This document shows, in pieces, positions 1-6,762 of a stretch of DNA of 32,078 bases (positions are counted from its first letter, which is position 1; every line of letters begins with the position of its first letter). The position numbers and the translations under genes were made by a program. The notes below the pieces were generated by a model, which worked only from the letters and a program-made list of their open reading frames with translations, was not told the origin of the DNA and ran no database searches. Source of the stretch: DASPFV01 sp035620975 (lineage in GTDB: Bacteria > Acidobacteriota > Vicinamibacteria > Vicinamibacterales > 2-12-FULL-66-21); contig DASPFV010000103.1 of the NCBI GenBank assembly GCA_035620975.1, positions 1 to 32,078 on the forward strand, in the 5' to 3' direction.

Positions 1-616
1 GACCGAGTGTGACGTCGCGGTTTCGGCTTTTGCCGAGGAAGAGTCGCGTAGCCCCGAACCCCCCACAGCAGGCTTCGAACTCAGCCACAAGTTTGTCTCG
101 CTCTGGCCCAGGCGGTGCAGCCATTACTTTCTCGTAGCGTAGGGCGACCTCCGGCAGGGGCATGTCTGGCCGATCCCAGACTGTCAGGCCGGCCGTCTTC
201 CCCGCCTCACTCTCATCCGAGATGAGTCCCAAGACCTGGTCGCCTCGATGCTGATCGAACAGTAGATGGCGACGAGCGGACGGGCCGGCACGTCGGTCAC
301 CACGGACCTTCAGTCCCCCGGCTTCGTCACCGGCGTCGTCGAAGAAGGTGATGCCGGGAGACTTGTTGGCGGCGGCACGAGGGCGGGACTGTCCCTCGCT
401 AACCTGATCCGGTGAGCGCTCCCGGTTGGCGATAACAAGCTTGACCGTACCATCGGCCTCGACGATGTTGATCCGCTCGACATCAAACTCAGTGAAACGC
501 TGTTTCTGACTAGATTGAGCAAATACGGAATAGAGCGAGTCGCTGGCCATGAGCAACAGGACCAACGCCAGGGCGAGACTGAATCCTTGCCAAAAGCGGA
601 CCCGTGCGTTGCCCAT
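1..616 (-). CDS. Exported or membrane-anchored protein of unknown function (partial, runs off left edge)
   Basis: This open reading frame has no stop before the window edge, so 205 codons are visible. The ATG at 616 is preceded by a strong GGAGGAG ribosome site at about 618-627. Residues 10-33 form one hydrophobic stretch after a short basic N-terminus, ending in a possible cleavage site (VFAQ), so the protein is exported or anchored. The mature part begins with an FDVERINIVEADGTVKLVIANR block, followed by an ITFFDDAGDEAGGL block. I recall this pairing from uncharacterised bacterial proteins, but no function is known to me. The gene lies 41 bp past the attC-like element at 658-829 and has the same orientation as the toxin-antitoxin genes to its right. 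Coding reality is likely; function is unknown. Confidence 0.75.
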   Translation of the reverse strand, partial: MGNARVRFWQGFSLALALVLLLMASDSLYSVFAQSSQKQRFTEFDVERINIVEADGTVKLVIANRERSPDQVSEGQSRPRAAANKSPGITFFDDAGDEAGGLKVRGDRRAGPSARRHLLFDQHRGDQVLGLISDESEAGKTAGLTVWDRPDMPLPEVALRYEKVMAAPPGPERDKLVAEFEACCGGFGATRLFLGKSRNRDVTLG

Positions 617-657
617 TTCTCCTCCTTCGACACGCGGAGTTTCAAGTGCGAGCGCCA

Positions 658-829
658 CTCTAACACGGAGGGACCGAACCCTCGGCCAGGCCGCGATTCA
701 CCTTGCGGGCGGACGTCTCTGTGGTGGGACGCTTTAGCTCTAGTACTTCAGCGGCGGCTTTCGGATTCCTCAAGTCAACCGCCTTGCGTGTTCTGCGCGT
801 ACGTGAAGAGCAGCTCTCGCGTGTTAGAC
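658..829 (-). other. attC-like inverted-repeat element (candidate integron cassette recombination site)
   Basis: On the minus strand the element opens with GTCTAAC (829-823), which fits the R'' core RYYYAAC and contains the TAA stop of the toxin gene, as is common in integron cassettes. It closes with GTTAGAG (664-658), one base off GTTRRRY. The two ends share a perfect 9-bp inverted repeat, TCTAACACG / CGTGTTAGA. At 172 nt it is longer than typical attC sites, its internal arms pair poorly, and no integrase gene is in the window. The next gene starts 41 bp later, as in a cassette array. Confidence 0.3.
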
Positions 830-1162
830 CTTCGTGCTGGATGCCAAAGACAGTCCAAGCCACTCTGCCGTCGCGCGTTCTACGACGGCCAATTGGGCGG
901 GGGACAGCTTGCCAAGGCCGCGAATGAGCTTTGCATGGGGAATCGGTACGAGATTCTGTGCGTCGAAGACGCCCGCTCGCAGGAAAGGCACCGAAACGGC
1001 TGCTTCGAATCGGGAGCCTCGCGCGCTGGTGGTTAACCGCACGATGGTTACCACCGCGCGATCGATGTCGGTGGTGGGTATGCTCATGACCATGGCGGGG
1101 CGGACCTTCGCGGCCATACCGAGGTCCACAAGCCAGACCTCGCCCCGCTGTGGCGCTTTCAC
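824..1162 (-). CDS. PemK/MazF-family endoribonuclease toxin
   Basis: A 112-residue protein. It begins with the family hallmark QRGEVWLVDLG, then RPAMVMSIP, a central strand VVTIVRLTTSARGSRFEAAV and a C-terminal helix. This matches the PemK/MazF fold of mRNA-cleaving toxins in order and length. It starts at GTG 1162, and this start overlaps the TGA of the upstream antitoxin (GTGA), so the two are translationally coupled. The TAA stop (826-824) lies inside the GTCTAAC core of the attC-like element. A frameshifted copy of this gene lies at 2661-2811. The toxin role is inferred from family and from the paired small upstream gene. Confidence 0.85.
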   Translation of the reverse strand: MKAPQRGEVWLVDLGMAAKVRPAMVMSIPTTDIDRAVVTIVRLTTSARGSRFEAAVSVPFLRAGVFDAQNLVPIPHAKLIRGLGKLSPAQLAVVERATAEWLGLSLASSTKV

Positions 1163-1347
1163 TGTGACTGCTCGCGCCGATCGAGCTCGAGGAAGATCTG
1201 ATCCGCAGCTGACAGCAAGTCCTCAGGATCGGGCAGATCGTGTGGCGCCAAGGCAACGCGCCGCAGCAGTTCGGCCAGGACCTCGGCCCGATCCCCTTCC
1301 TGCAGGGCGTCGAACTCGTCGAGGAGCTTCTTGGCCGCTTGCGTCAT
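1159..1347 (-). CDS. Small antitoxin paired with the PemK/MazF-type toxin
   Basis: A 62-residue acidic, helical protein that opens MTQAAKKLLDEFDAL and carries a conserved middle block (EVLAELLRRVALAPHDLPDPEDL). The frame is open to 1434, but the ATG at 1347 fits the start of the helical domain best. It precedes and overlaps the toxin by 4 nt, the normal antitoxin-first order. I recognise it only as a recurrent partner of PemK-like toxins, not as a classical MazE, AbrB or ribbon-helix-helix domain. Thirty-eight of its last 48 residues are identical in the broken copy at 2808-2952. Confidence 0.75.
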   Translation of the reverse strand: MTQAAKKLLDEFDALQEGDRAEVLAELLRRVALAPHDLPDPEDLLSAADQIFLELDRREQSQ

Positions 1348-1536
1348 GTGATCGGAGTCCCATCGTCCGGCAGTGCCGTCAAGGGCACCGACTTCTTTGT
1401 GGCCAATTTGTGGACAACCGGCGGGCACGACCATGCAGAAACTCGCGCAAACACGCTTGTCGCGGCAGGCCTATTGCGCGGACTCTCTAGCGGCGTTTAC
1501 GTCGCGCACGCTTAACGAGATGCGGTCGCGCCGACG

Positions 1537-1586
1537 GCTCGTTCGCAACGCGGAGGTCTGGAGTTCGAGCCTCCTGCCGTCCACCA
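1537..1586 (+). other. tRNA 3'-half-like remnant (anticodon region to CCA)
   Basis: The segment ends with GCCGTCC-A-CCA (1576-1586), preceded by a T arm with loop TTCGAGC and a four-pair stem (TGGAG/CTCCT) and by GGAGGTC, a typical variable-loop entry. The presumed anticodon loop is TTCGCAA. No matching D arm is present, and the best acceptor partner, CGACGGC at 1532-1538, sits far too close. The antisense translation gives the well-known spurious tRNA-derived peptide GGSNSRPPRCER. It is therefore a fragment, possibly an attachment-site scar, not an intact tRNA gene. Confidence 0.5.
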
Positions 1587-1614
1587 ACCTTCGCTCGTGA
1601 TCCAGGCGAAGGTT
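1586..1614. repeat. Perfect 9-bp inverted repeat behind the tRNA fragment
   Basis: AACCTTCGC (1586-1594) pairs exactly with GCGAAGGTT (1606-1614) across an 11-nt loop. It begins at the last base of the CCA end. The right arm is part of the dispersed repeat copy at 1602-1636. No T-tract follows, so a classical terminator is not evident. Confidence 0.6.
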
Positions 1615-1636
1615 GCCCGCCGTAGCGCGAAGCGCC
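1602..1636 (+). repeat. Dispersed short repeat, copy 1
   Basis: It shares its first 17 bases with the copy at 2957-3005 and remains near-identical over about 27 bases. Here it directly follows the point where the transglutaminase-like gene loses its reading frame homology. The family is not named; it may be a REP-like or mobile small element. Confidence 0.6.
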
Positions 1637-2040
1637 CTCGAACAACTGCCCAACAAACAGCTCCGCTTGGTGCCCGAATTCGACCAGTTTCGTCCATGCC
1701 CAGAGGGCGTGGTCCTCACAGTCTCCCTTGCAAAGATTTTCGAACGTTCGAGGGTGTTGCCAGAAGTCGGTTTCGTTGAACAGTTCGTCATCCGACAGGT
1801 ACTGGCACTCGGCGAGCCAGCGGCACACATCATCGACCGTCCCGACTTGCACCGTGCGCTGTCCTTCGTAATACCAGCGGAACATACGATAGGAGCCCGC
1901 ACCAAGGATCTGAGGTCTGACGAGGAGACTTGTCACCGGCTCCCAGGGATCATCACCCACTGGGACATGCCGAACTAAGAACCGACGCAGGGGGCGAAGC
2001 AGCCACCGAAGACATCGACGAAGTCGAAAGGACGCTGCAG

Positions 2041-2385
2041 TCATCGGCCCAAGACGACGTCTATGCCGGAAAGCAGCAAGTCCACCTTGGCGGTGGACAG
2101 TTTGCCGACGCGTTCCGTCAGGAACGTCTTGTCGAGCGCAACGATCTGCGAAACGTTCGCCACAGAATCCTTGGGGAGATTGGTCCATCGCGCAGCGAGC
2201 AGCACATTACCGGGCGCCTCGGCCCACTTCAGGTTGCTCGTCAACGGCACGCAAACAACGGTGGCAATTCGACTGCGGTTCAGAGCATCGCTTTGGACCA
2301 CGACGACGGGGCGGCGGAATCCCGGCTCTGAGCGTGTTGAGGCCCATAGATCTGCCCACCAGACCTCCCCTTGGGAGATCACCAC
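2041..2385 (-). CDS. mazF: MazF-family mRNA interferase toxin
   Basis: A 114-residue protein: SQGEVWWADLW, then GFRRPVVVVQSDALNRSRIATVVCVPLTSNLKWAEAPGNVLL, then SVANVSQIVALDKTFLTERVGKL. These are the ordered conserved blocks of MazF endoribonucleases, including the RPVVVVQ strand and the SQIVALDK strand, and the length is normal. It starts at GTG 2385, inside the end of the antitoxin gene (overlap 2379-2385). Its stop overlaps the ATG of the truncated protease (ATGA). It likely cleaves mRNA when the cognate antitoxin is lost. It is only distantly similar to the toxin at 824-1162, so the two pairs are independent families. Confidence 0.92.
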   Translation of the reverse strand: MVISQGEVWWADLWASTRSEPGFRRPVVVVQSDALNRSRIATVVCVPLTSNLKWAEAPGNVLLAARWTNLPKDSVANVSQIVALDKTFLTERVGKLSTAKVDLLLSGIDVVLGR

Positions 2386-2615
2386 TCAGTGTTCTCCAAC
2401 ACGTGGCGCCCGGCAGCGTTCACAAACCTGTCCTCCCGGTCGCCTACGTCGGCACAGACACGATCCATGGCCTCGGTCACCTCGTCCGGTGCGTGTCGGG
2501 CCACGTATTCCGCTAGGGCCGCACTGAACACCTCGCTTCGAGATCGACCGGCGCGTCGGGCAAGGCGCTCGACCTTTTCGAATACGTGGTCTGGAATCGA
2601 CACCGCCGTTTTCAT
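2379..2615 (-). CDS. mazE: MazE-like ribbon-helix-helix antitoxin
   Basis: A 78-residue protein starting MKTAVSIPDHVFEKVERLARRAGRSRSEVFSAAL. This is a ribbon-helix-helix DNA-binding N-terminus (beta strand TAVSIP, two helices), followed by an acidic C-terminal tail (DEVTEAMDRVCADVGDREDRF) that would bind and neutralise MazF. The end of the gene overlaps the toxin start by 7 nt, as expected for an antitoxin-first operon. A TATACT hexamer sits 6 nt before the ATG and no Shine-Dalgarno is visible, so the message may be leaderless. Such antitoxins normally autorepress by binding their own promoter, which would lie right at the start codon here. Confidence 0.9.
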   Translation of the reverse strand: MKTAVSIPDHVFEKVERLARRAGRSRSEVFSAALAEYVARHAPDEVTEAMDRVCADVGDREDRFVNAAGRHVLENTEW

Positions 2616-2621
2616 ACCAAA

Positions 2622-2627
2622 AGTATA
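2622..2627 (-). promoter_or_regulatory. -10 hexamer of mazEF, placed for a leaderless transcript
   Basis: On the minus strand, TATACT is followed by six bases and then the mazE ATG at 2615. Transcription starting about 7 nt after the hexamer would begin at the start codon. No convincing -35 was found. Confidence 0.45.
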
Positions 2628-2660
2628 ACCGGCTCAGGTCGATCCGGGAAGCGCCTGAAT

Positions 2661-2811
2661 TTATGGCCAGATTGTGAACAACGGGCCGTGCACGCCTACC
2701 AGCGCCGGATCCACGTCGGCGGCGGGGATGCTCATCACCACGGCGGGGCGGGACCTTTGCGGCCAACCCGAGGTCCACCAGCCAGACCTCGCCCCGCTGT
2801 GACGCTTTCAC
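2661..2811 (-). pseudogene. Decayed copy of the PemK/MazF-type toxin
   Basis: The GTG at 2811 opens MKASQRGEVWLVDLGLAAKV, nearly identical to the intact toxin at 824-1162. One extra C in the run after AAKV then shifts the frame. Reading on in the restored frame gives PAMVMSIP-like sequence with DVDPALV, after which similarity ends and a TAA stops the frame at 2661. Both the frameshift and the lost C-terminus make the product non-functional. Confidence 0.75.
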
Positions 2812-2952
2812 GGCGACTGCTCGCGCGGATCGAGCTCGAGGAAGATCTGATCCGCAGCTGACACCAAGTCGTCAGGATCCGGCAGATCGTGCGGCGACAT
2901 GGCAATGCGCCGCAGCAGTTCGGCCAGGACCTCCGCCCATTCCTCTTCCTGG
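2808..2952 (-). pseudogene. Decayed copy of the antitoxin, N-terminus lost
   Basis: The last 48 codons (LQEEEWAEVLAELLRRIAMSPHDLPD...) match 38 of 48 residues of the intact antitoxin at 1159-1347. Its first 15 or so residues (MTQAAKKLLDEFDA) are absent. At that point the sequence turns into the hairpin repeat at 2957-3005. It still overlaps the toxin remnant by 4 nt (GTGA). The frame stays open to 3038, but the upstream part is repeat-derived. Confidence 0.7.
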
Positions 2953-2956
2953 AGCA

Positions 2957-3005
2957 CCAGGCGAAGGTTGCCCACCGCAGCGCAGAGCGCGAAGGTGGGC
3001 GCCTG
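2957..3005 (+). repeat. Dispersed short repeat, copy 2, forming a hairpin
   Basis: CAGGCG (2958-2963) pairs with CGCCTG (3000-3005), and CCCACC (2971-2976) pairs with GGTGGG (2994-2999), leaving a 7-nt bulge on the left. The first 17 bases equal copy 1 at 1602. The left edge cuts the antitoxin remnant. The right edge leads into the extended -10 of the kinase gene. Confidence 0.6.
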
Positions 3006-3012
3006 ATATAGT
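3004..3012 (+). promoter_or_regulatory. Extended -10 promoter of the kinase gene
   Basis: TGATATAGT fits the extended -10 form TGnTATAAT with one mismatch. It lies about 30 bp before the kinase start and touches the base of the repeat hairpin. No -35 match was found at 17 bp. Confidence 0.4.
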
Positions 3013-3040
3013 AGGCCGTTCCGTTCTGACAGCCGCAATA

Positions 3041-5836
3041 GTGGACGCGATGCCTCTCCCCGAAGACTGGCCGCGCATCAAGGCATTGTTCGAGACGGCG
3101 CTCTCGCTCCCACCGGAAGCGCGCGCCGGGTTTCTCGCTTCGTTCAGCGCCAGCGACAGCCACCTGCGGAGCGAGGTGGAGCGCTTGCTCGCCGGGCACG
3201 ACGGCGCCTCCGGCTTCCTGGAAGCACCAGTCTCGCTGCCGCCCACCCAGGGCGCGCTGTCGCCGGATCTCGTGGGCCGGCACATCGGTCCGTATCAGAT
3301 CTCTTCACGCCTGGGCGCCGGCGGGATGGGAGAGGTGTACAGGGCCCGCGACACGCGGCTGGACCGGACCGTCGCCATCAAGGTCCTGCCAGCCACCATC
3401 GCACAGAGTGCGGGTGCGCGGGAGCGGTTCGAGCGTGAGGCTCGCGCGATCGCGGGACTGAACCATCCCCACATCTGCGTCCTGCACGACGTCGGCCGTC
3501 ACGAAGGCGTCGACTTCCTCGTGATGGAGTATCTGCCCGGCGAGACGCTCTCGACGCGTCTTGCTCGCGGCCCATTGCCGGAGGAGCAGGTCCGGCAATT
3601 CGGCGCGCAGATTGCCAGCGCCCTGGCTGTTGCGCACGCGGCGGGCATCCTGCACCGCGATATCAAGCCGTCCAACCTCGCCGTCGTACCTGACGGCTAC
3701 GTGAAGGTGCTGGACTTCGGCCTCGCCAAGACCACGGACCTGCCGGAACACCTGGAGACCCGGCGTGAGCTGACGGCGTCGGGCATGGTCCTCGGCACCG
3801 TCGCCTACATGTCGCCGGAGCAGGCCCGCGGCGAAGCGATCGACGGGCGCAGCGATTTGTTCTCACTCGGCGCCGTGCTCTACGAGCTGGCCACGGGACG
3901 TCCCGCATTTCCACGCGCGTTCGACTGGAGCCAGCCGCCGGCTGCCGGCCTGTCTCCTGCTTTGCAGCGCATCGTATTCAAGCTCCTCGATCCCGATCCC
4001 GCTCGGCGGTATCAAACGGCGAGGGCCCTTGCCGACGACCTCGCCAACCTGCAGCGGCCGTCAGCCGGCCCCGTCGTCGCCTTCCGGCCGCGCGCGCGGG
4101 GTGTCGCGACGATCGCGGCTCTGGCGGGAATCGCTGTGCTGGCGTTCCTGCTCCTGCGACCTGAGGCGCCGTCTCCGGGGCCGGCCGAGTGGGTGCAGCT
4201 TACGAAGTTCCCGGATGCGGTCCGGCACCCCGCGCTGTCCCCGGATGGCCGGACGCTTGCCTTCATCCGGGGACCAGGCACGTTCAACGACCCGGGCGAG
4301 ATCTACGTGAAGCTCCTGCCCGACGGCGAAGCCGTGCAGCTGACACGGGATGGACTTCGAAAGGCGACCCCGGTCTTTTCGCCGGACGGTGCGCGGCTCG
4401 CTTACACCGTCAACGACGGGACCGCGTGGGACACCTGGGTCATCCCCATGCCTGGCGGGCAAGCCCGGCGCTGGCTGCCGAACGCGGCCGGGCTCTGGTT
4501 TGGCCCCGGCGATCACCTGCTCTTCGCGGAAATCAAGAACAACGACATGCACATGGCGATCGTGATGTCGGACCAGAACCGCGCCGGCGCTCACGACGTG
4601 TACGTGCCACCGGGCGATCGCGACATGGCGCACCAGGCTTTCCCGTCGCCCGACGGCAAATGGGTGGTCGTGATCGAGATGACCCGCGGCGACTGGTTGC
4701 CGTGCCGGCTCGTGAGGCTGGACGACGCCGTGCCCTCGCGCCAGGTCGGGCCCGCGGGCGCCGCCTGCACGTCGGCTGCATGGTCGCCGGACGGAGACTG
4801 GATGTACTTGAACACCAACGCCGGTGGCAGCTTCCAGATCTCGCGTCAGGCATTTCCAAACGGCCGGATCGAGCAGGTGACGTCCGGCCCCACGGAGGCA
4901 GAGGGTGTCATCATGGCGGCCGATGGACGGTCCTTGATCACTGCCATCGCGCAGCGCCAGAGCGTCGTGGTCTTCGGAGGCCCAGGAGGCGAGCGGCAGA
5001 TCTCGTTGGAAGGATTCGCCTTCGACCCGAGGTTCACGCCCGATGGGCGCAGCGTGGTGTATCGGGTCCTGACCGCGGGGATTGGCTATTCAGGACCGAG
5101 CGGCCTCCGGAGAGTCGATCTTGAATCAGGGCACGACGAATCCCTTCTGGACCTCTCCGTCGCGGGTCGGCCATCACTGGTCTACGACCTCAGCCCCGAC
5201 GGGAGGCTGCTTGCCGCCGCTCTCGCGGACCACCGCAACGAAGACATCTGGCTCGTGCCGATGGATCGTCGTTCCGCACCCCGACCGATCCCGAACGCGC
5301 GGGGCAGCCGGCCGTTCTTCGGGCCGGCAGGCGACCTGTACTTCGACGTGGTCAGTCCCGACGGCGCCTCCTCCCACGTCTTCCGGATCGGCCTCGATGG
5401 GACCGGCCTGACGAAGATCAGCGAGCAGCCGGTAGTCGGGCTCAGAGGGATCTCGGCCGACCGCCAGTGGCTGATCGTCCGGGTGCGCGGGGAGCAATCG
5501 GAGATGGCTGCATGGCCGGTAGACGGTGGACGGCCGGTGCGGCTCGCCAGCGGGGCGGTGAACGATTACAGTTGGGCGTGGGCGCCCGATGGTCGCCAGC
5601 TGGCGATTTCGGGACCTACCCCTGGCCTGGATGGATTCACCTACGTGATCCCGCTCGGTCCGGGCGAGATGTTTCCCGAGATCCCGGCCGCCGGATTCCG
5701 CGCCCAGGATGAAATCGCGAGGATTCCGGGGACGCGCAGACACGACTACAGCGACGCCGCACCCGGACCAGGCGAGGCGTACGTGTTCTCGCGGCGATCG
5801 ACGCAGCGCAATCTGTTCAGGATCCCCATCCGGTAG
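3041..5836 (+). CDS. Transmembrane Ser/Thr protein kinase with C-terminal PD40/TolB-like propeller
   Basis: A 931-residue protein. Residues 1-80 are an alpha-helical extension common before Acidobacterial kinases (WPRIKALFETALSLPPEARAGFL). Residues about 84-340 are a Hanks-type kinase: glycine loop GAGGMGEV at 92-99, catalytic VAIK with Lys114, HRDIKPSN at 205-212, DFG at 225-227, and GTVAYMSPEQ in the activation segment. One membrane helix lies at about 355-373. The rest is a long beta-propeller with PDGR-type PD40 repeats (LSPDGRTLAF, FSPDGARLAY, SPDGKWVVV), predicted to be periplasmic. It probably senses a periplasmic ligand or envelope state and signals by phosphorylation inside. The start is GTG 3041; ATG 3050 is an alternative, and neither has a clear ribosome site. 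It converges on a secreted propeller protein. All core catalytic residues are present. Confidence 0.95.
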   Translation: MDAMPLPEDWPRIKALFETALSLPPEARAGFLASFSASDSHLRSEVERLLAGHDGASGFLEAPVSLPPTQGALSPDLVGRHIGPYQISSRLGAGGMGEVYRARDTRLDRTVAIKVLPATIAQSAGARERFEREARAIAGLNHPHICVLHDVGRHEGVDFLVMEYLPGETLSTRLARGPLPEEQVRQFGAQIASALAVAHAAGILHRDIKPSNLAVVPDGYVKVLDFGLAKTTDLPEHLETRRELTASGMVLGTVAYMSPEQARGEAIDGRSDLFSLGAVLYELATGRPAFPRAFDWSQPPAAGLSPALQRIVFKLLDPDPARRYQTARALADDLANLQRPSAGPVVAFRPRARGVATIAALAGIAVLAFLLLRPEAPSPGPAEWVQLTKFPDAVRHPALSPDGRTLAFIRGPGTFNDPGEIYVKLLPDGEAVQLTRDGLRKATPVFSPDGARLAYTVNDGTAWDTWVIPMPGGQARRWLPNAAGLWFGPGDHLLFAEIKNNDMHMAIVMSDQNRAGAHDVYVPPGDRDMAHQAFPSPDGKWVVVIEMTRGDWLPCRLVRLDDAVPSRQVGPAGAACTSAAWSPDGDWMYLNTNAGGSFQISRQAFPNGRIEQVTSGPTEAEGVIMAADGRSLITAIAQRQSVVVFGGPGGERQISLEGFAFDPRFTPDGRSVVYRVLTAGIGYSGPSGLRRVDLESGHDESLLDLSVAGRPSLVYDLSPDGRLLAAALADHRNEDIWLVPMDRRSAPRPIPNARGSRPFFGPAGDLYFDVVSPDGASSHVFRIGLDGTGLTKISEQPVVGLRGISADRQWLIVRVRGEQSEMAAWPVDGGRPVRLASGAVNDYSWAWAPDGRQLAISGPTPGLDGFTYVIPLGPGEMFPEIPAAGFRAQDEIARIPGTRRHDYSDAAPGPGEAYVFSRRSTQRNLFRIPIR

Positions 5837-5838
5837 CC

Positions 5839-5858
5839 GCGGGAGCTTCGGCTCGCGC
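5839..5858. terminator. Hairpin between convergent genes
   Basis: A stem of eight positions with one mismatch closes on a TTCG tetraloop (5847-5850). It sits in the 26-bp gap between the kinase stop and the stop of the opposing propeller gene. There is no T-run, so it would act, if at all, as a bidirectional or Rho-assisted stop. Confidence 0.4.
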
Positions 5859-5862
5859 TCGA

Positions 5863-6762
5863 TCATCGGCCGCGAGGACTGCCATCGACACCGATCGAGT
5901 GGGTTATCCGTGTGAGGCCTGTCCCATCGATGTTCACCACGAACAGTTCCGTGTCCAGCCCCGTGCTCGGACGCGACGACATGAAGAATATGTGCCGTCC
6001 GTTCCGCGACCAGGACGGCGCGCGGCTGACCCAGTCGGCGTCGGCATCGGCGTCGTCCTTCGGGGTCAGGTTGCTCGGATTCGATCCGTCTGCCTGCATC
6101 AGGAACACGGACGGGTAACCGTCGCGCGCGCTCATGAAGGCGATCTGCCGGCCGTCCGGCGACCAGGCCGCCATCTGGTTCAGCGGGGGTGCGTTCGTCA
6201 GGCGACGGACTTCCTCCGTGCGCAGATCCATCGTGTAGATGTCGGTATCGCGACGGAAGATGATGGACCGCCCGTCCGGCGACCAGTCGGGGAACTGGTC
6301 GATGCCCGGATATTCAGTCAGGCGCCGCGCGGGCTGGCCTTCGATCGCATCCATGAGGTAGATCTCGAAATTGCCGTCCCGGTTGCTGTGGAACACGATC
6401 TGCCGACCGTTGGGGGACCAGCGTGCCCACCCGTCGTTGGCCGGGTGGTTCGTGAGGTTCTCAGTGAAGCCCCCGGTGCTGCCGGCCAGGTGAATGTCGT
6501 TGTTTCCCGAACGGTTCGAGGTGAAGACGACCTCGCGGCCGTCGGGCGAGACCGCCGGGTCTACGTCGGAGGCGGGATCGTCGGTGAGGCGCAGCGGGTC
6601 GCTTCCGTCTCCGCTCATCACGTAGATCTCGTTGTTCCCGCTCCTGCCGCTGAAGAACGCGAGTTCGGCCGGGACGCCCCGTCCCTGACCGTCGACGTCC
6701 TGACGACCTGCCTCCAACGCCGCCACCGCGGCTGCTGCGACCAGGACCCGTCGGTATCCCAT
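5863..6762 (-). CDS. Secreted PD40/TolB-like beta-propeller protein
   Basis: A 299-residue protein from ATG 6762, which has a GGGGGAA ribosome site; the frame is open 11 codons further. The start MGYRRVLVAAAAVAALEA is a signal peptide. Then come about five repeats of the PD40 type: FFSGRSGNNEIYVMSGDG, VSPDGREVVFTSNRSGNNDI, WSPNGRQIVFHSNRDGNFEIYLMD, WSPDGRSIIFRRDTDIYTMD and WSPDGRQIAFMSARDGYPSVFLM. This is the fold of the TolB C-terminal domain, here without the TolB N-terminal domain, so it is not tolB itself. It follows the ECF sigma gene on the same strand by 83 bp and faces the kinase gene, whose propeller belongs to the same family. It may bind a periplasmic partner or peptide; the ligand is unknown. 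Confidence 0.9.
   Translation of the reverse strand: MGYRRVLVAAAAVAALEAGRQDVDGQGRGVPAELAFFSGRSGNNEIYVMSGDGSDPLRLTDDPASDVDPAVSPDGREVVFTSNRSGNNDIHLAGSTGGFTENLTNHPANDGWARWSPNGRQIVFHSNRDGNFEIYLMDAIEGQPARRLTEYPGIDQFPDWSPDGRSIIFRRDTDIYTMDLRTEEVRRLTNAPPLNQMAAWSPDGRQIAFMSARDGYPSVFLMQADGSNPSNLTPKDDADADADWVSRAPSWSRNGRHIFFMSSRPSTGLDTELFVVNIDGTGLTRITHSIGVDGSPRGR

Larger units (their letters stand above)
1487..2044 (-). pseudogene. Truncated transglutaminase-like cysteine protease coupled to a MazF gene
   Basis: The 185-codon frame starts at ATG 2044, overlapping the stop of the MazF gene as ATGA. Residues 1-133 look genuine: a basic N-terminus, then VDDVCRWLAECQYLSDDELF and the GDCEDHALWAW motif with Cys109, as in bacterial transglutaminase-like cysteine proteinases. 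Members need a His and an Asp after the Cys region, and these are missing. From about 1646 the frame runs into a hairpin repeat (1602-1636) and then reads antisense through a tRNA-like fragment, giving the SNSRPPRCER-type spurious peptide in the neighbouring frame. The gene is therefore broken at its 3' end. Catalytic activity is unlikely unless the remaining protein works only as a binding domain. Confidence 0.6.

Noticed and set aside
310..666. 118-codon frame on the minus strand near the left edge
   Set aside because: It is out of frame with the signal-peptide protein that has a strong ribosome site at 616 and a coherent translation.
1370..1486. Coding sequence between the first antitoxin and the truncated protease
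   Set aside because: No frame with a ribosome site or recognisable domain; short frames here are not supported.
1511..1586. Intact tRNA gene
   Set aside because: Only the 3' half fits; there is no D arm and no acceptor 5' strand about 75 nt before the CCA end.
5863..6762. tolB of the Tol-Pal system
   Set aside because: The TolB N-terminal domain is missing and no tolQRA or pal genes flank it; only the generic PD40 propeller is shared.
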